The position numbers were made by a program, and so were the translations under genes. DNA of 64,000 bases from the NCBI RefSeq assembly GCF_030269925.1, contig NC_085121.1, positions 15,641,501 to 15,705,500 of the forward strand, given 5' to 3'. The notes beneath the pieces are model-generated. The model was not told the origin of the DNA. It searched no databases and worked only from the letters and a program-made list of their open reading frames with translations. Position 1 is the stretch's first letter. Each line of letters opens with the position of its first letter. The DNA comes from Bombyx mori. Lineage: Eukaryota; Arthropoda; Insecta; Lepidoptera; Bombycidae. Below, in pieces: positions 10,070-22,311 of the stretch.

Positions 10070-11467
10070 TTTTTTTTTTTTTCCTACCTAAGCTGGTAGC
10101 CCTAGTGGCTATTTCAGCGTAACCCTAACTTTAGTAGGTGAGCTCACGGGGCTCAAACCTGATGACGTTGCTAACACGAACCCTAGCAAGAGCCGTGCTT
10201 CGCAGAATCTACCACCGGATCGGAAACGCAACCGGTGACCGGTGCTTGAAGTACCGGTAAAATGGGGCGATTAGGGATTGAGAGGCGAATCGGGAAAAAA
10301 CCGGGAAAATCTTTCGACGCTCAATATAAGTTTTATATTCGTTGCAAAATCTTCCATGTTTTGTAGTTTTATAGTAGAATGTTGAAAGTTCACAAAACAA
10401 CTCTGAATATGCATGATAATAGCTGCTAACTTATAAAAAATCGCGTTTCAAATTAACTTCCTGTGGTGGTAATTATTTTAGTGCTAGAAACTTTGCTCTC
10501 TTTTATTTATTTGATAATAACAGAAGACGACTATGATTTATAAACGTTATTTAGTGTTTGAACCAGCATATATATTAAAAGTAAGTCTCAGTTGTTATTG
10601 GTTTTAATGTATTTGATTAAATAAAAATACATGTAAAAATCTGTTGTTTTTGGGGATATTGGGGACGTCTTAGGTACAAATAACAACGAAAAAGGGGTCA
10701 ATTGGGATGAGAATACGTGAAATGGAAACGACCTAAGTATCAGGTTTGTAGGGTTGTCTATGTAGTTATAACAATATTTTTTAAATTTGTTGGTAAAAAT
10801 CTGGTTTATTCGAAGCGAAATTGGGAATAAGTCTTTAGTTGAAATAGATAAGCAATTTAATATAAGTAAGTCGATTTTGCAGAGACATGTAACAAGATCA
10901 ATGAAATCTCAAGGTGGACAAAAATGTCTAAGTAATACATAATAAAATATTTAATATTTGTTCAGAGTGGGGGTATTCATCTGATTAATCCCTGGAATAA
11001 CCGACACACCTAATCTCTTAACCCAGATAGAAATATCAGCACTGTCGATTGCACCTATAATTGAGGTGATGTCTGCCATGTACTTTTGTCAGTTTTTCAA
11101 TTTTTTTTATTGATGATCACTTTGTTGGTGCAACTAAATAAATAAATAAATTAAAACTATATATAAAAATAAAAGTAGTGCCAACCCTAGCAAATTTCTC
11201 ATATCGTCCCAATTAACCGCAATTTTCGGGTAAATAGGGATTACACCTATTTTTGCATTTTTTGCTTAAACTAGAATGCTAGTTGCATCATTTTAAATTA
11301 GACAACAAAGATGCCCCCAAGACTCAATCATTTTGATCCTGATATAGCATTATATACATCAACAACTACCTTAAAATTGCTCATAAAGTTGGAATTTGTC
11401 CCTAATCGCCCCATTTTACGGTACCTAAAAGCACCGTTAGTGGATCGGGAGGATCCGAGATGACGTG
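10070..11467 (-). mobile_element. Retroposon 'family B', split by a 1165-base insert
   Basis: Poly(T) start (poly(A) tail on the minus strand) and body through 10255, continuing at 11421-11467. Flanked by a perfect 13-base target duplication CACGGGCGTGCTT (10057-10069 and 11468-11480). Many related copies in the window share the segment CACTGAGTTTCTCGCCGGAT. Confidence 0.75.
10256..11420. mobile_element. Unclassified inverted-repeat DNA element (about 1.17 kb)
   Basis: Ends in inverted repeats containing TAAAATGGGGCGATTAGGGA (left about 10258) and its complement (right, ending about 11419). GTACC lies on both sides where the interrupted retroposon has a single copy. No long reading frame inside, so it is non-autonomous. 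Confidence 0.68.
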
Positions 11468-11514
11468 CACGGGCGTGCTTAAACAAACCGTAAAATTAGT
11501 TTTAATTATGTTAT

Positions 11515-11948
11515 ATTTTTTAAGGGGTTTTATGACCTGGTAACTAAGACCTTTAGGTCATGACGTCTTATTTTAATTGATATTCCTATTTTTATGAAAA
11601 ATGATAATATGAAGTGAAATGAAATGAAGATGATTAATTTGAGACCGTAATCAACTGAGATGAAATTAAATAAAATTTAATGGGATGAGGTGATATGGGA
11701 TGATATAATATATAATCTCAGTAACATCAAAGGTGATCATTTGCTGAGGTTTTTTTAGTGGACTTTTTGGAGGATCCCGAGAAGTTACATCCAGCGGCTT
11801 TGTTTCATTTTCCCACATTTGTGCACTTTCACAGATATTAAACAGTTAATAAAACACCGTTATTACACATTTAAATCTGAAGAAACACTAAATAGATAAA
11901 ATAAAACAAATCACACAATTTCACTCCTCGCATTCCCGCCAAAAACTC
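11515..11948 (-). mobile_element. Unclassified ~420-base retroposon family, second copy
   Basis: Reverse copy of the element at 40441: TTTTTTAAGGGG at the left, CCCGCCAAAAACT at the right. It differs mainly in the CATC/TTTCAT tract. Confidence 0.66.
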
Positions 11949-11959
11949 ATCTATACTAA

Positions 11960-12213
11960 TCTATACTAATATATTAATCTACAGTGGTTTTTACGGATGT
12001 CCCGTTATAACTACTGAACCGTGCATCCGATTGACTTGAAACTGGGTATCCATGTAGAAAATACATGTACTTAATGGATAGGCTAATTAATATTTATATA
12101 AGTGTTGGACTCCCTACACCAGTTGCGGGGGCGTTAATGATGAGAATCTTTGTGGGGGTGACAAATAATAATGTTAATTTTAAATGCCCAGCGAAGCGGA
12201 CGGGTACAGCTAG
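11960..12213 (+). mobile_element. Helitron, family 3-like
   Basis: TCTATACTAATATATTAATC at the start, GCGAAGCGGACGGGTACAGCTAG|T at the end, host A before and T after. A partial duplicate of the 5' end (TCTATACTAA) sits just upstream at 11950. Confidence 0.75.
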
Positions 12214-15200
12214 TATAGTTATACGATTCGTAAAAAACGATGAAAATAACACAACCGTATTGCTTATTTTTAACCAAGTTTTTACGCCTGTTGCAATTTA
12301 TTACGATGTCTCGTTGTGAATATTAATAGCCCGGCGCCTTGGATCTTTTGTAAGGTATCGCCTATTTCCAAGATAAACCGGCTCTAGAACTATACATAGC
12401 GCATAGCTTATAGTGAATTAGTAAGTTTCCTTGTTAGCCGAGAATGATACATACAAATAATGCTCAACGGTTCAAAAATGTAATTATAATTCGATTTAAC
12501 ATTATATAACGTTAAACATTAACAAGATTATTGACTTATAATAAAAAAGTATAATAAAATCATTTATTGCCTTTCACACAGATTTAGATTAAAAGAAATG
12601 ACAAAAAAAGGCAAAACGTACCCTCGTTCCCCTTTGGTTTAATGCGGGATTTAAGGCTAGATACTTTTGTATTAATTTTATTTAAAAAATTGTAATGATC
12701 ATTTGATTAATTGGGTGCTCGTGTGAACGTTGCTCCACAGGTGCCGGGAGTAGATCTTTTGAATATATTTTTCATTTGTTTTCTTTTTAATTTTTATATT
12801 TTGTTATTTATACGTGAAAAAATAATTTAATTTTGATCTCTTTTTGGAAATTCGAGTTTTCGAAATTTATGGAATTTATTTAATCTGAATATCATGTTTG
12901 ATATCTGTTTGATTATGCCTTCTCCTAGTCTACATTAATACGTACATACATATAACATTTTATTATCTATTGTATGTATATTACGTTTGCAATTTATATG
13001 CAAATCACCATTTATTTCATAAATAAGTATAAAATGCTGTACGCTAAATATGTTAATTTTTCGTGTACTTGTTAAAATTAATAATTAAATTACCCACGCT
13101 CTACGATAAAAATGTTTCATCGTGATATGATCATTGAATAATCTTTTTAAAATATTTCTGTGCATTTTGTATTTATAGTAATATTTATTGTAATCATAAA
13201 GATGGGCTATAATGTGATGCCAAATGCTCAGCCGCCAACGACCATAAAAACCCATTTACATCCGACGCGATCTTGAGACTGTGAATCTATTTATTTATTT
13301 ATATATATAAAAATGAATTGCTGTTCGTTAGTCTCGCTAAAACTCGAGAACGGCTGGACCGATTTGGCTAATTTTGGTCTTGAATTATTTGTGGAAGTCC
13401 AGAGAAGGTTTAAAAGGTAGATAAATATGAAAATGCTCGGAATGAAATAAAAATAATTAATTTGTTTTTCCTTTGATGTCCCCCCCCCCCGTCGGACGGA
13501 TTCCTTTTGTTTGTTTTAAGTTTATTTTATGCAAAAGTTTAGGTCTGTAATTTATCGATTGAGGCACTACGAAGTCTGCCGGGTCAGCTAGTATGAAATA
13601 ATAATTATATCTTGCTGCCAATTTACAGAAATAATTTTGTGGTGCTTTCAATTTATAGCTGTAAGTGTAATTTGATTGTATTTACTACTCGTGAAATCTG
13701 AGCTACTATCTAACAGTAACGTAACTTAACTAGCAAACTAATTTTACTAGTTAAACCCGACCCATTTCGCTGTCTTTAATTCGATCTTTATCCAAACTCT
13801 TCATTGATTAGGCCTATTTGAAGTTTTCCTGAAATTATCGAAAGCGCTTCAGCTGTTTCATAGTTTATAGGGAATATACATACAAACATAAAACTTTTAT
13901 ATATAGACGTTGGTCCATTGCATTGTAACATTGACACTGATATTCTTGCTATACTACTCGTATACATATAAATGCTTATATTAATATAAACTAAATTGTG
14001 GCCGTTAGCCGTTTAAGGCTTAATTACGTTGATGAATGTAAATATTTAGGTCTAATTATTGATAAGAAGTTTAATTTAAAATCATATGCTACTGATAATT
14101 CTAATAAGCTAAGCTAATACAGCTCTTATTACGTAATTTCTGTTAATTCAACAAGTCATCGAATAAATTCATAAGTATTATGAGTAGTTATATTAAGCAT
14201 TTTCGGAATTACAAAGGGAAGATCAACTACTGAGCGGACAAAATTGCTCGGTAGACTGACGATCTAAATGTGTGATATGATAAAATTAAAAATACAGTTT
14301 ATAAATTGGTATGTGGATAAACTAAAAAGTTCCGGTAGTTTATAACAGAGCCCTGAAACTGCGATACTTTAAGACAAATATTTTTTCTGTATGGAAACTA
14401 GCGACATCCTGTAGCGGTTGCCCCTAAACTTATATGTTTTTAAAGTTAAGGCATTTAAATATGGTATAACTAAACACAGAAAAAAATAATTAATAAATCA
14501 TACAAGTCTTTATTTGTTACATATACGAGTAGATAAATTGATTAAATTTTATCAATGTGTGGTTTCCGAAAAGTTACAAAATCCTTTATTAAAAATAAAA
14601 TATACGTAATATGTTACTGTCCTCTACAGGAGCAATGAGAAACTAATCAAAGCGAAGCCATCTAGTGGCCGACGCCCGTAAACATTTTGGTTGAGTGCTT
14701 GAGTTGCTTATCTATACCTAACTAATTTATGTGTATTATTATGGCTTATAATTCTGAAACGTGTAAGTTATTTGTGGTAATAATATTTTAAAAAACAATA
14801 GGTAGCATTCAGTTGGGAGTGGCACCGCAATGATTGACTACAGTTAATAACAGGAGGGTCATTAACTTGTTTACAATTATGACAATAAAAGACATACCAA
14901 GATAAATACCCTTCCAACACTACATGACGATCACGACCACCCTGTCAAGAGTGACACGATTGAGAAGAAGAATATAAATATTATATTTGTAGATTTAGTT
15001 GAAACCGCAATGTAAAGCAAGTCGGCATATCTGTTGAGTTTTAAGTTTGTTACATTGCGTGCCAATACCGACAAATAATAATAATAAAACTCATCTACCC
15101 ACTCATGTAAAGCTTTCCTTTTTTGAGAACGGTTAGCTGGTAGATAACTCAATTGTTGAGTTAAGCTCGCCATTTTTTTATATCTTATTGCAATTACTGT

Positions 15201-15232
15201 ATTATATTAACAGTGTGTACAAATAAAGAATA
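12214..15232. other. No gene seen apart from one Helitron
   Basis: Very AT-rich. The minus-strand open frame 14931-15173 (starts MASLTQQLSYLPANRSQKRK) is unassigned; part of it may be LINE- or host-derived. Confidence 0.4.
13300..13591 (+). mobile_element. Helitron, family 4
   Basis: AATGAATTGCTGTTCGTTAG near the 5' end and GAAGTCTGCCGGGTCAGCTAG at the 3' end. It includes a 13-base C run near 13480. Confidence 0.7.
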
Positions 15233-15914
15233 AAATAATAATAATAATAATAATAATCTTGCACAAACAGACTACACACATAGACATAATCAAATTGCAA
15301 ATATTATACATCAAAGACTAGCTCTCAAATATAAACTCATCCCGGACACACATACACCATACTATCAATACACTCCTAAAACAGTTTTGGAAAATAGCAC
15401 TCATAAAATTTACTATGACCGCGCAATACTAACCGATAGAACCATACACTACAACCGTCCCGATATTACCGTACGAGACAAAATAAATAAAATAACTTAC
15501 CTCGTCGATATAGCTGTCCCTAACACTCACAACCTACAAAAAACAATAGCAGAAAAAATACACAAATATGCAGACCTTAGGGATGAAGTTTTAAGAATCT
15601 GGAAACAACAAAAAGTATACATTGTCCCGCTAGTATTGTCCACAACTGGTGTTATTCCAAAACATATACATCATGGTTTGAAGCTCCTTGACCTAAAACC
15701 TAGCACCTACATACTTCTTCAAAAAGCTGCTATATTAAACACGTGCAGAATCGTACGAAAGTTTCTGCAAATAGAATATGATCAACACATAATGCAATAG
15801 TTAGCCAACCCCAAGAAACCGTGACATTTACTTGACCGAGTCCGTAAATGTCACTAAAGTACTACCAGCATAGGCTGAGAAAACAATAATTAAAAAAATA
15901 AAAATAATAATAAT
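15233..15914 (+). mobile_element. Dong-like non-LTR element embedded in (AAT)n
   Basis: An (AAT)n run at 15233-15257 leads directly into the LINE frame. About 100 bases of 3' sequence after the stop end in another AAT run at 15903-15914. Dong, first described in Bombyx mori, is known to insert into TAA repeats, which fits. The copy is truncated at its 5' end. Confidence 0.7.
15246..15800 (+). pseudogene. C-terminal endonuclease region of an R4/Dong-type LINE (5'-truncated)
   Basis: Open frame from the end of an (AAT)n tract to TAG at 15798. It reads HNQIANIIHQRLALKYKL, YYDRAILTDRTIHYNRPD, then 14 residues, then DIAVPN, and later KAAILNTCRIVRKFL. The PD-x14-D arrangement is the restriction-enzyme-like endonuclease of early-branching non-LTR elements (R2, R4, Dong). 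No ATG opens the frame and no reverse transcriptase precedes it, so it is a dead remnant, although the frame is intact. Confidence 0.75.
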
Positions 15915-16084
15915 TTGTAATACAATTTACGTAATTTTTTAAACGTTTTTTTTATATTTCAATTTGATTTCGAGTACGATTCCAGTGCCCATGTACATGC
16001 AATAGTATTAACGTATAATAATTATCGACTCTTCATAAGTCCGTGAAATTTCGAATTAGTCGGAAAACCATTAGACTTATTTAT

Positions 16085-16484
16085 TTTTTTATTGCTAAGT
16101 GGTTACTGGAGCCCATAGACATCTACAACATAAATGCGCCATCCACCTTGAGATATAAGTTCTAAGGTCTCAGTATAGTCATAACGGCTGCCCCACCCTT
16201 CAAACCGAAACGCATTATTGCTTCACGGCAGAAATAGGCAGGGCGGTGGCACCTATCCGTGCGGACGCACAAGAGGTCCTGCCACCAGCAATTACGCAAA
16301 TTATAATTTTGCGGGTTTGATTTTTATTACGCAATGTTATTCCGTCACCGAGAAAGTCAATCGTGAACATTTGTTAAGTACGTATTTCATTAGGAAAATT
16401 GGTACCCGCCAGCGGGATTCGAACACCGTTGCATCGCTAGATCCGAGTGCACCGAACATCTTATCCTTTAGGCCACGACGACTT
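16085..16484 (-). mobile_element. Bm1-type SINE with head
   Basis: Reverse copy; tail at left lacks the usual GGGTGGACGAGCTC segment, tRNA-like head at 16410-16484. Confidence 0.8.
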
Positions 16485-17974
16485 AGCAACTAACAAAATA
16501 CCGCTTGCTTTAAACGCGTCAAGCTAATTTTTATCAGGCTTAAATTTTCTTCTAATAAACCTGTTATGCTGATTTAACAAAAAAGGTATTAAATTATAGT
16601 CAGCTTCGTGATACTTGTGCAGTGCGTTAACATGACTCTTCACATTCTGTTTTCATTACACTCGAGTTAGTCGAGTGTACCTATATTATGTTTGTCATTA
16701 TAAATTACCTTGGAACTAGAGCTAAGCATGTTTATAGGTTTATGACGTAAATATATTTCTCTAACAAGACGATTGCTGCTGAAAAATAACATGTCCGCTG
16801 CGATATTTAAAGATATTTTAATGTAGTCTGTTTATAATGATAGCTTTAGGTTTAAGGTACTTTAATTTTGTAGTTTATTAAAATTTTAAATCTAGATAAT
16901 CAGTCTGTTCAAATTAAATATTAAAATGTATCTCTAGGTACACTGCTTGCCGTCCAATATCCACCATTGCTTTTATAATTTTAAACTAAAAGTATCTTGT
17001 GGCTTTACTAAGCTGATTAGTTGCCCTGCGTCTATTATAATTATGACTGGATACAGCACTTCAATAAAATATATTCATCACGTTGTGTATTGTATTTCTT
17101 TCCACTGGATTAAATTAACCTTGCAGGATAATCATCTTAGGCCTTACTGGCTGGGGTGGGTCTTAGCTTGTTCCAGTATATCTTCAGTATGTATGTCTCC
17201 AGACTCCTCTATTTATGCCTTTCTCCCTCTATTTTAGTAGTTGTCTAGTAGTACTTTAGTAATTGTTTCGGTATTCTGGCTTCCTCCCATTCTAACTAAA
17301 TGTCTTGCTCGTATTAGGCGTTCAATTTTAATATGATATGATATTAGGTTCTTTGTAAATATCATACAATATCATACAATTCTTCGTCTTCTTCTCTGGA
17401 TGCGCGGAAGTGCGACATAACCCGTTCTGTTACCCCCCATGGATACCCCAGCGTAGGTAGATAAGAGGGTACACAGGTACCAAATTAAAAATACGTCTCA
17501 CAACAAAATGCGTGCTTTAGCAAAATACAAAGTAACATTGTATATTGGAGACCATAATAACTGTAAGAAATTCTAATAAAAATACATTTTCTATCTCATT
17601 AAAATTCTACATTTAATTATATCCTTTGAAACCTTAAATACTATACTTAATTTTCGAGTTAGCGAAATACTAAGTATGTTCATTGTAATAAATTAAATTA
17701 AATCAAATCAAAGGTAGTTATTTAAGAACAGATTTCTCGAAGTTTCCATTTCGGATTGCTGGTCGTGGAGGAAAATTCTTGAGGACAAGACTCTCAAAGT
17801 CAGTCACGCATGCTCTCTGTATGAATTATAGTAAATTAGCTATCAGTTTCGGACTGCTAATAGCCGGATAGAGGGTTAATGCAAGGATTACTTGGCGTCT
17901 TAGCTGTATCGTTTCCGCAAGCCATTTTAATATCACATTGAGGCGAGGTCTTTCAGTCAATTCGTTAGCTATCC
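16485..17974. other. No gene seen
   Basis: Unassigned single-copy-looking sequence between two reverse SINEs. Confidence 0.45.
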
Positions 17975-18412
17975 TTTTTTTTTATTGCTTAGATGGGTGG
18001 ACGAGCTCACAGCCCACCTGGTGTTAAGTGGTTACTGGAGCCCATAGACATCCACAACATAAATTTGCCACCCACCTTGAGATATAAGTTCTAAGGTCTC
18101 AAGTATAGTTACAACGGCTGCCCCACGCTTCAAACCGAAACGCATTACTGCTTCACGGCAGAAATAGGCAGGGTGGTGGTACCCACCCGCGCGGACTCAT
18201 AAGAGGTCCTACCACCAGTAATTACGCAAATTATAATTTTGCGGATTTGATTTTTATTACACGATGTTATTCCATCACCGTGGAAATCAATCGTGGACAT
18301 TTATCAAGTACGTATTTCATTAGAAAAATTGATACCCGCCTGAGATTCGAACACCGGTGCATCGCTCAACCCGAATGCACCGGACATCTTATCCGTTAGG
18401 CCACGACGACTT
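17975..18412 (-). mobile_element. Full-length Bm1-type SINE
   Basis: Reverse copy with T-run tail at left and tRNA-like head at right. CTATCC on both sides is a possible short target duplication. Confidence 0.83.
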
Positions 18413-19561
18413 CGAACTATCCTACTCTCGCGGTCGTGGTCGTGATTGGGAATTCTATATCTTTGGTCGTGTCAGGAAACTATTTATTGTGCTCCTAAAT
18501 TACTGTCCCCCGCATAACCTAAGACCAAATCCGACCCTGTATCAACTTCAGTGAAGTTCTATTCACGTGTCACAGGGATCAAGGCTACGCTACAAGTGAT
18601 TTGAAGATACAATACGATTATGCAAATAGTAAACACAATAATAATATGCGTTTGAATTATAATTTTGAGACGACGGTAGCCGATTCTAGAATGTCCTTCC
18701 CGTGATTACTGGGACGACTGATCGGTCAATGACCAGTTCATCGATCTATCTATTGATCTAGATATCTATTGCTAGGATCTTCATTCATGCGTTCGACACG
18801 GAAGTAGATAAACTTGTTTTTGTTTGATTACGTTAGCCGATTTTTGTAAAATATTCAAACTCTAACCAGACCATGTTGTTCTCGTTTCGGGTAAAACAAA
18901 ACATCTGGATCGCAAGTCAAAGACGCTATATAGACGCTATAAAGACGCTTATAGTTAACAACATTGTATTTTGAATTCAAGATTAAAATTTGAAATAGTC
19001 GTACGTAGGTAATGTAATAGCTGTAATAAAATTCAGTCGAAATATTCCATAGTTATTACTGTTTATGATTTCATAATTTATGTCATAAAAAATACTTTAC
19101 GTAATCCTCATAGTACATATTCGGTTAAATGATTTTGAAGATATTCGTCTGTTTGGCTGTCAATCAGAGATATGAGACGTGATCCTTACGCTTCTGTTAC
19201 TACTTCTAACCGCAGTAGTAATAGTATTTTACATTATTAAAAAGAAAAGAAAAAAATACTTATTTTCCTGCTCAAGCCTTACCTTACCTTAATTAAAAGT
19301 CTCAATTTTTTTTTTCCTATTTTATGGAAGCCAAAAAGAAACGAGTAAGAGAGATAATAATTTAATAGAACACATCTTGAATTACTTTTATCTTTACCAA
19401 AGAAACTCCGATTAAGATTCGAGCAATAGAACAACAAGTCGATCGATCGTATGTTTGTAGAGTAGGACAGTCATTGCACTAATGTAATGTCGTATCAAGG
19501 ATACAAATACCAAAGAATAATTTGTATGATTAATTCGAGGTGGTAGTGATGGTGAGTAATT
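18413..19561. other. No gene seen
   Basis: Contains a tiny threefold AGACGCTAT repeat near 18922-18950; otherwise nothing. Confidence 0.45.
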
Positions 19562-19815
19562 ACTGGTGGTAGGAATTCTTGTGAGTCCGCACGGGTAGGT
19601 ACCACCGCCCCGCCTATTTCTGCCGTGAAGCAGTAATGCGTTTCGGTTTAAAGGGTGGGGCAGCCGTTGTACCTATAGTGAGACCTTAGAACACATATTT
19701 CAAGGTGAGTGGCGGTATTTACGCTGTAGATTTCTATGGGCTCCGGTAACTACTTAACATCAGGTGGGCCGTGATCTCGTTCAAACATCTAAGCAATAAA
19801 TAAATAAATAAATAT
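19562..19815 (+). mobile_element. Bm1-type SINE, body only
   Basis: Ends in AATAAATAAATAAATAAAT. A worn second 3' half follows at about 19836-19945. Confidence 0.82.
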
Positions 19816-19835
19816 CTCGAGTAATTAATCGAGAC

Positions 19836-19945
19836 CGAGACTTCACATCTCTTGGTGCCAATTTACGTTGTGATGCCTATAAACTCCGGTAATATTTAAT
19901 ACCAGGTAGGCTGTGAGATCGCTCACTTGTCTACGCATTAAAAAC
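19836..19945 (+). mobile_element. Bm1-type SINE, degraded 3' half
   Basis: CAATTTACGTTGTGATGCCT ... GGTAGGCTGTGAGATCGCTC; strongly diverged. Confidence 0.5.
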
Positions 19946-20363
19946 TTTAATATTAGTGCAAAGACAAACCTAAGAGTTGGGCAGAACTATTTCAAAAGGA
20001 TTACGAAAAACAATTCTTCCATTTTATCTTAAGTCTCGCAAACTAACTATAAGTCGCAATTGCTCTCGCTTCAACGAGTTTAAAATACAAACGAGTACTT
20101 TTCAAAGTCGAATATGAACATCACGGCTGTCGACAATGTCGGTTACGGTTCTCAAGCAGAATCGTTTACAAACAAATTAGCATAGGCTGATGTATTGATG
20201 AGTTCGTATCGGCGGCTTTAACACATTGACTGCGTTATGCGAGTTAAAAAGCCCCATGCGCGACTGTCTGGTGAGGCAATCAAAACCGTATTCACACATT
20301 TCTATGGGTATGGGTATATTCAAAAACGGTTCTTGTTGTGAGGCTTAACATGTCTCGCATATC

Positions 20364-20611
20364 CTTTTTTTATTGCTTAGATGGGTGGACGAGCTCACAG
20401 CCCACCTGGTGTTAAGTGGTTACTGGAGCCCATAGACATCTACAACGTAAACGCGCCCCCCACCTTGAGATATAAGTTCTAAGGTCTCAAGTATAGTTAC
20501 AACGGATGTGCTACCCTTCAAACCGAAACGCATTACTGCTTCACGGCAGAAATAGGCAGGGTGGTGGTACCTACCCGCGCGGACTCACAAGAGGTCCTAC
20601 CACCAGTAATT
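20364..20611 (-). mobile_element. Bm1-type SINE, body only
   Basis: T-run, ATTGCTTAGATGGGTGGACG to CCTACCACCAGTAATTA. Confidence 0.83.
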
Positions 20612-21307
20612 ATAGTACGCATATACGTATACGCACTGTAATGAAGTCCAATCTTGCCTTGACAAGACCTGATACGCATTGGCTGCAAGTCCCTCAAAAA
20701 TGGTCCCGCAGTCAACGTGTTAAGGCCACATGCGTAAATTATAGAAGTCGGTGTGTGGTAGGAAGCACGTCCAAGGGTTCCGTGTTCGCGATGAACGAAG
20801 TTAATTTTTAAGCCTTACAATATACTTAATACGTAGTACATTCATCGGTTTTCGCGAGTCGTAGACTAACTACATTTAATAAAATTAGTTTTACGGTTAA
20901 GTATCGCCTTTTTATTGTCGTTATCTAATTGTTATTTTTCCAATGTTTCGGATACTTTATAGTTTGCACTGATCACGGACGACTACGTACACACATATAT
21001 TTTTTTATTTGTAGCAAAAGTAAAATTATGTTTCGTAATGTTACGCAGACGCTGTGAAAACAAACCTAATTTGTGAAATGCAAGGAAAGCAACGAAAGGA
21101 AGATTACTTAGACATAGTTTGAACGGATTACGGATGGCCCATAGCTCTAGTCAAGTTCTATTACATTAGACAACACCGACACACACTCACATTTCCTGAA
21201 CTTTCACTCCAACCATAACACAAAAGAATCGGGACGAGCTAACATGCTAAAATGTTTGGCAGCAAACATGCTTATAACATCTATGTGTTCTGGTATCTAA
21301 ATGACAT

Positions 21308-21595
21308 CAGTATGCTTAGTGCAAGTTTTATAACGTTCTCGTTAGCGTAAAATTTAACTCAAATTTGTATGGAGTTGCAACAGGGCCCCTAACGTCAAAC
21401 GTAGGTAAACGTTCGAACTCCATACAAAATTGAGTTAACTTTTACGCTATCGACAAGTTTAAAAAACTTTTTTTTTTTATTGCTTACATGGGTGGACGAG
21501 CTCACAGCCCAGCTGGTGTTAAGTGGTTACTGGAGCCCATAGACATCTACAATGTAAATGCGCCACCCACCTTAAAACTTGCACTAAGCACACTG
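21308..21595. mobile_element. Palindromic MITE with a SINE inserted in its right arm
   Basis: Left arm and centre 21308-21467; the right arm resumes at 21575 (ACTTGCACTAAGCACACTG) after a truncated reverse SINE. Confidence 0.72.
21468..21574 (-). mobile_element. Bm1-type SINE, 3' part only, inside MITE
   Basis: Reverse 3' part ending CGCCACCCACCTTAA, inserted in the palindromic MITE's right arm. Confidence 0.75.
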
Positions 21596-22049
21596 TAGTT
21601 GAGATGTAGGGTCACTAATTAAAAAAAAACACAATTCAAGCATGCAATTTTATTTCATTTACCTGATTCTACACATTCATTTGCACTGCCTCTTTTTAAC
21701 ACGCTTCTATTAGCTTGACTATATCCATCTATAACCGATTCTTTCAAGGTAATTTTCACTAACTTAAAGATGTTCCGGTTATCTTGGTCGCCAATAATGC
21801 TAATAATAATATTATTACTATAGCCCCATTGTCCTAATTAGATTTTTCAGGAAAAACAAATGAATTATTATTTCGGATCGCTATTTAAGCATTTCGAAAG
21901 TCGTAGCTTCAATTGTGCCGTAAAATTGCTGTTTCATTATTCACAGGACAAATGACTGCTTCGCAACAGAAATACCCGAGATGTTTTCATTTACATGTGT
22001 CGTGTCAGTCCACCTCACTCAGAAATTTATTAATATTGTTTCAATTTTT

Positions 22050-22311
22050 ACTGGTCGTAGGACCTCTTGTAAATTACTGGTGGTAGGACCTCTTGTGAGT
22101 CTGCACGGGTAGGTACCACCACCTTGCCTATTTCTGACGTGAAACAGTAATGCGTTTCGGTTTGAAGAGTGGGGCAGCCGTTGTAACTATACTTAAGACC
22201 TTAGATCTCAAAGTGGGTGGCGCATATACCTCGTAGATGTCTATGTGCTCCAGTACCCACTTAAAACCAGGTGGGCTGTGAGCTCGTCCACCCACCTAAG
22301 CAATAAATTTT
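22050..22311 (+). mobile_element. Bm1-type SINE with duplicated 5' end
   Basis: First 21 bases (22050-22070) repeated from 22075. Ends CACCTAAGCAATAAATTTT. Confidence 0.82.
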
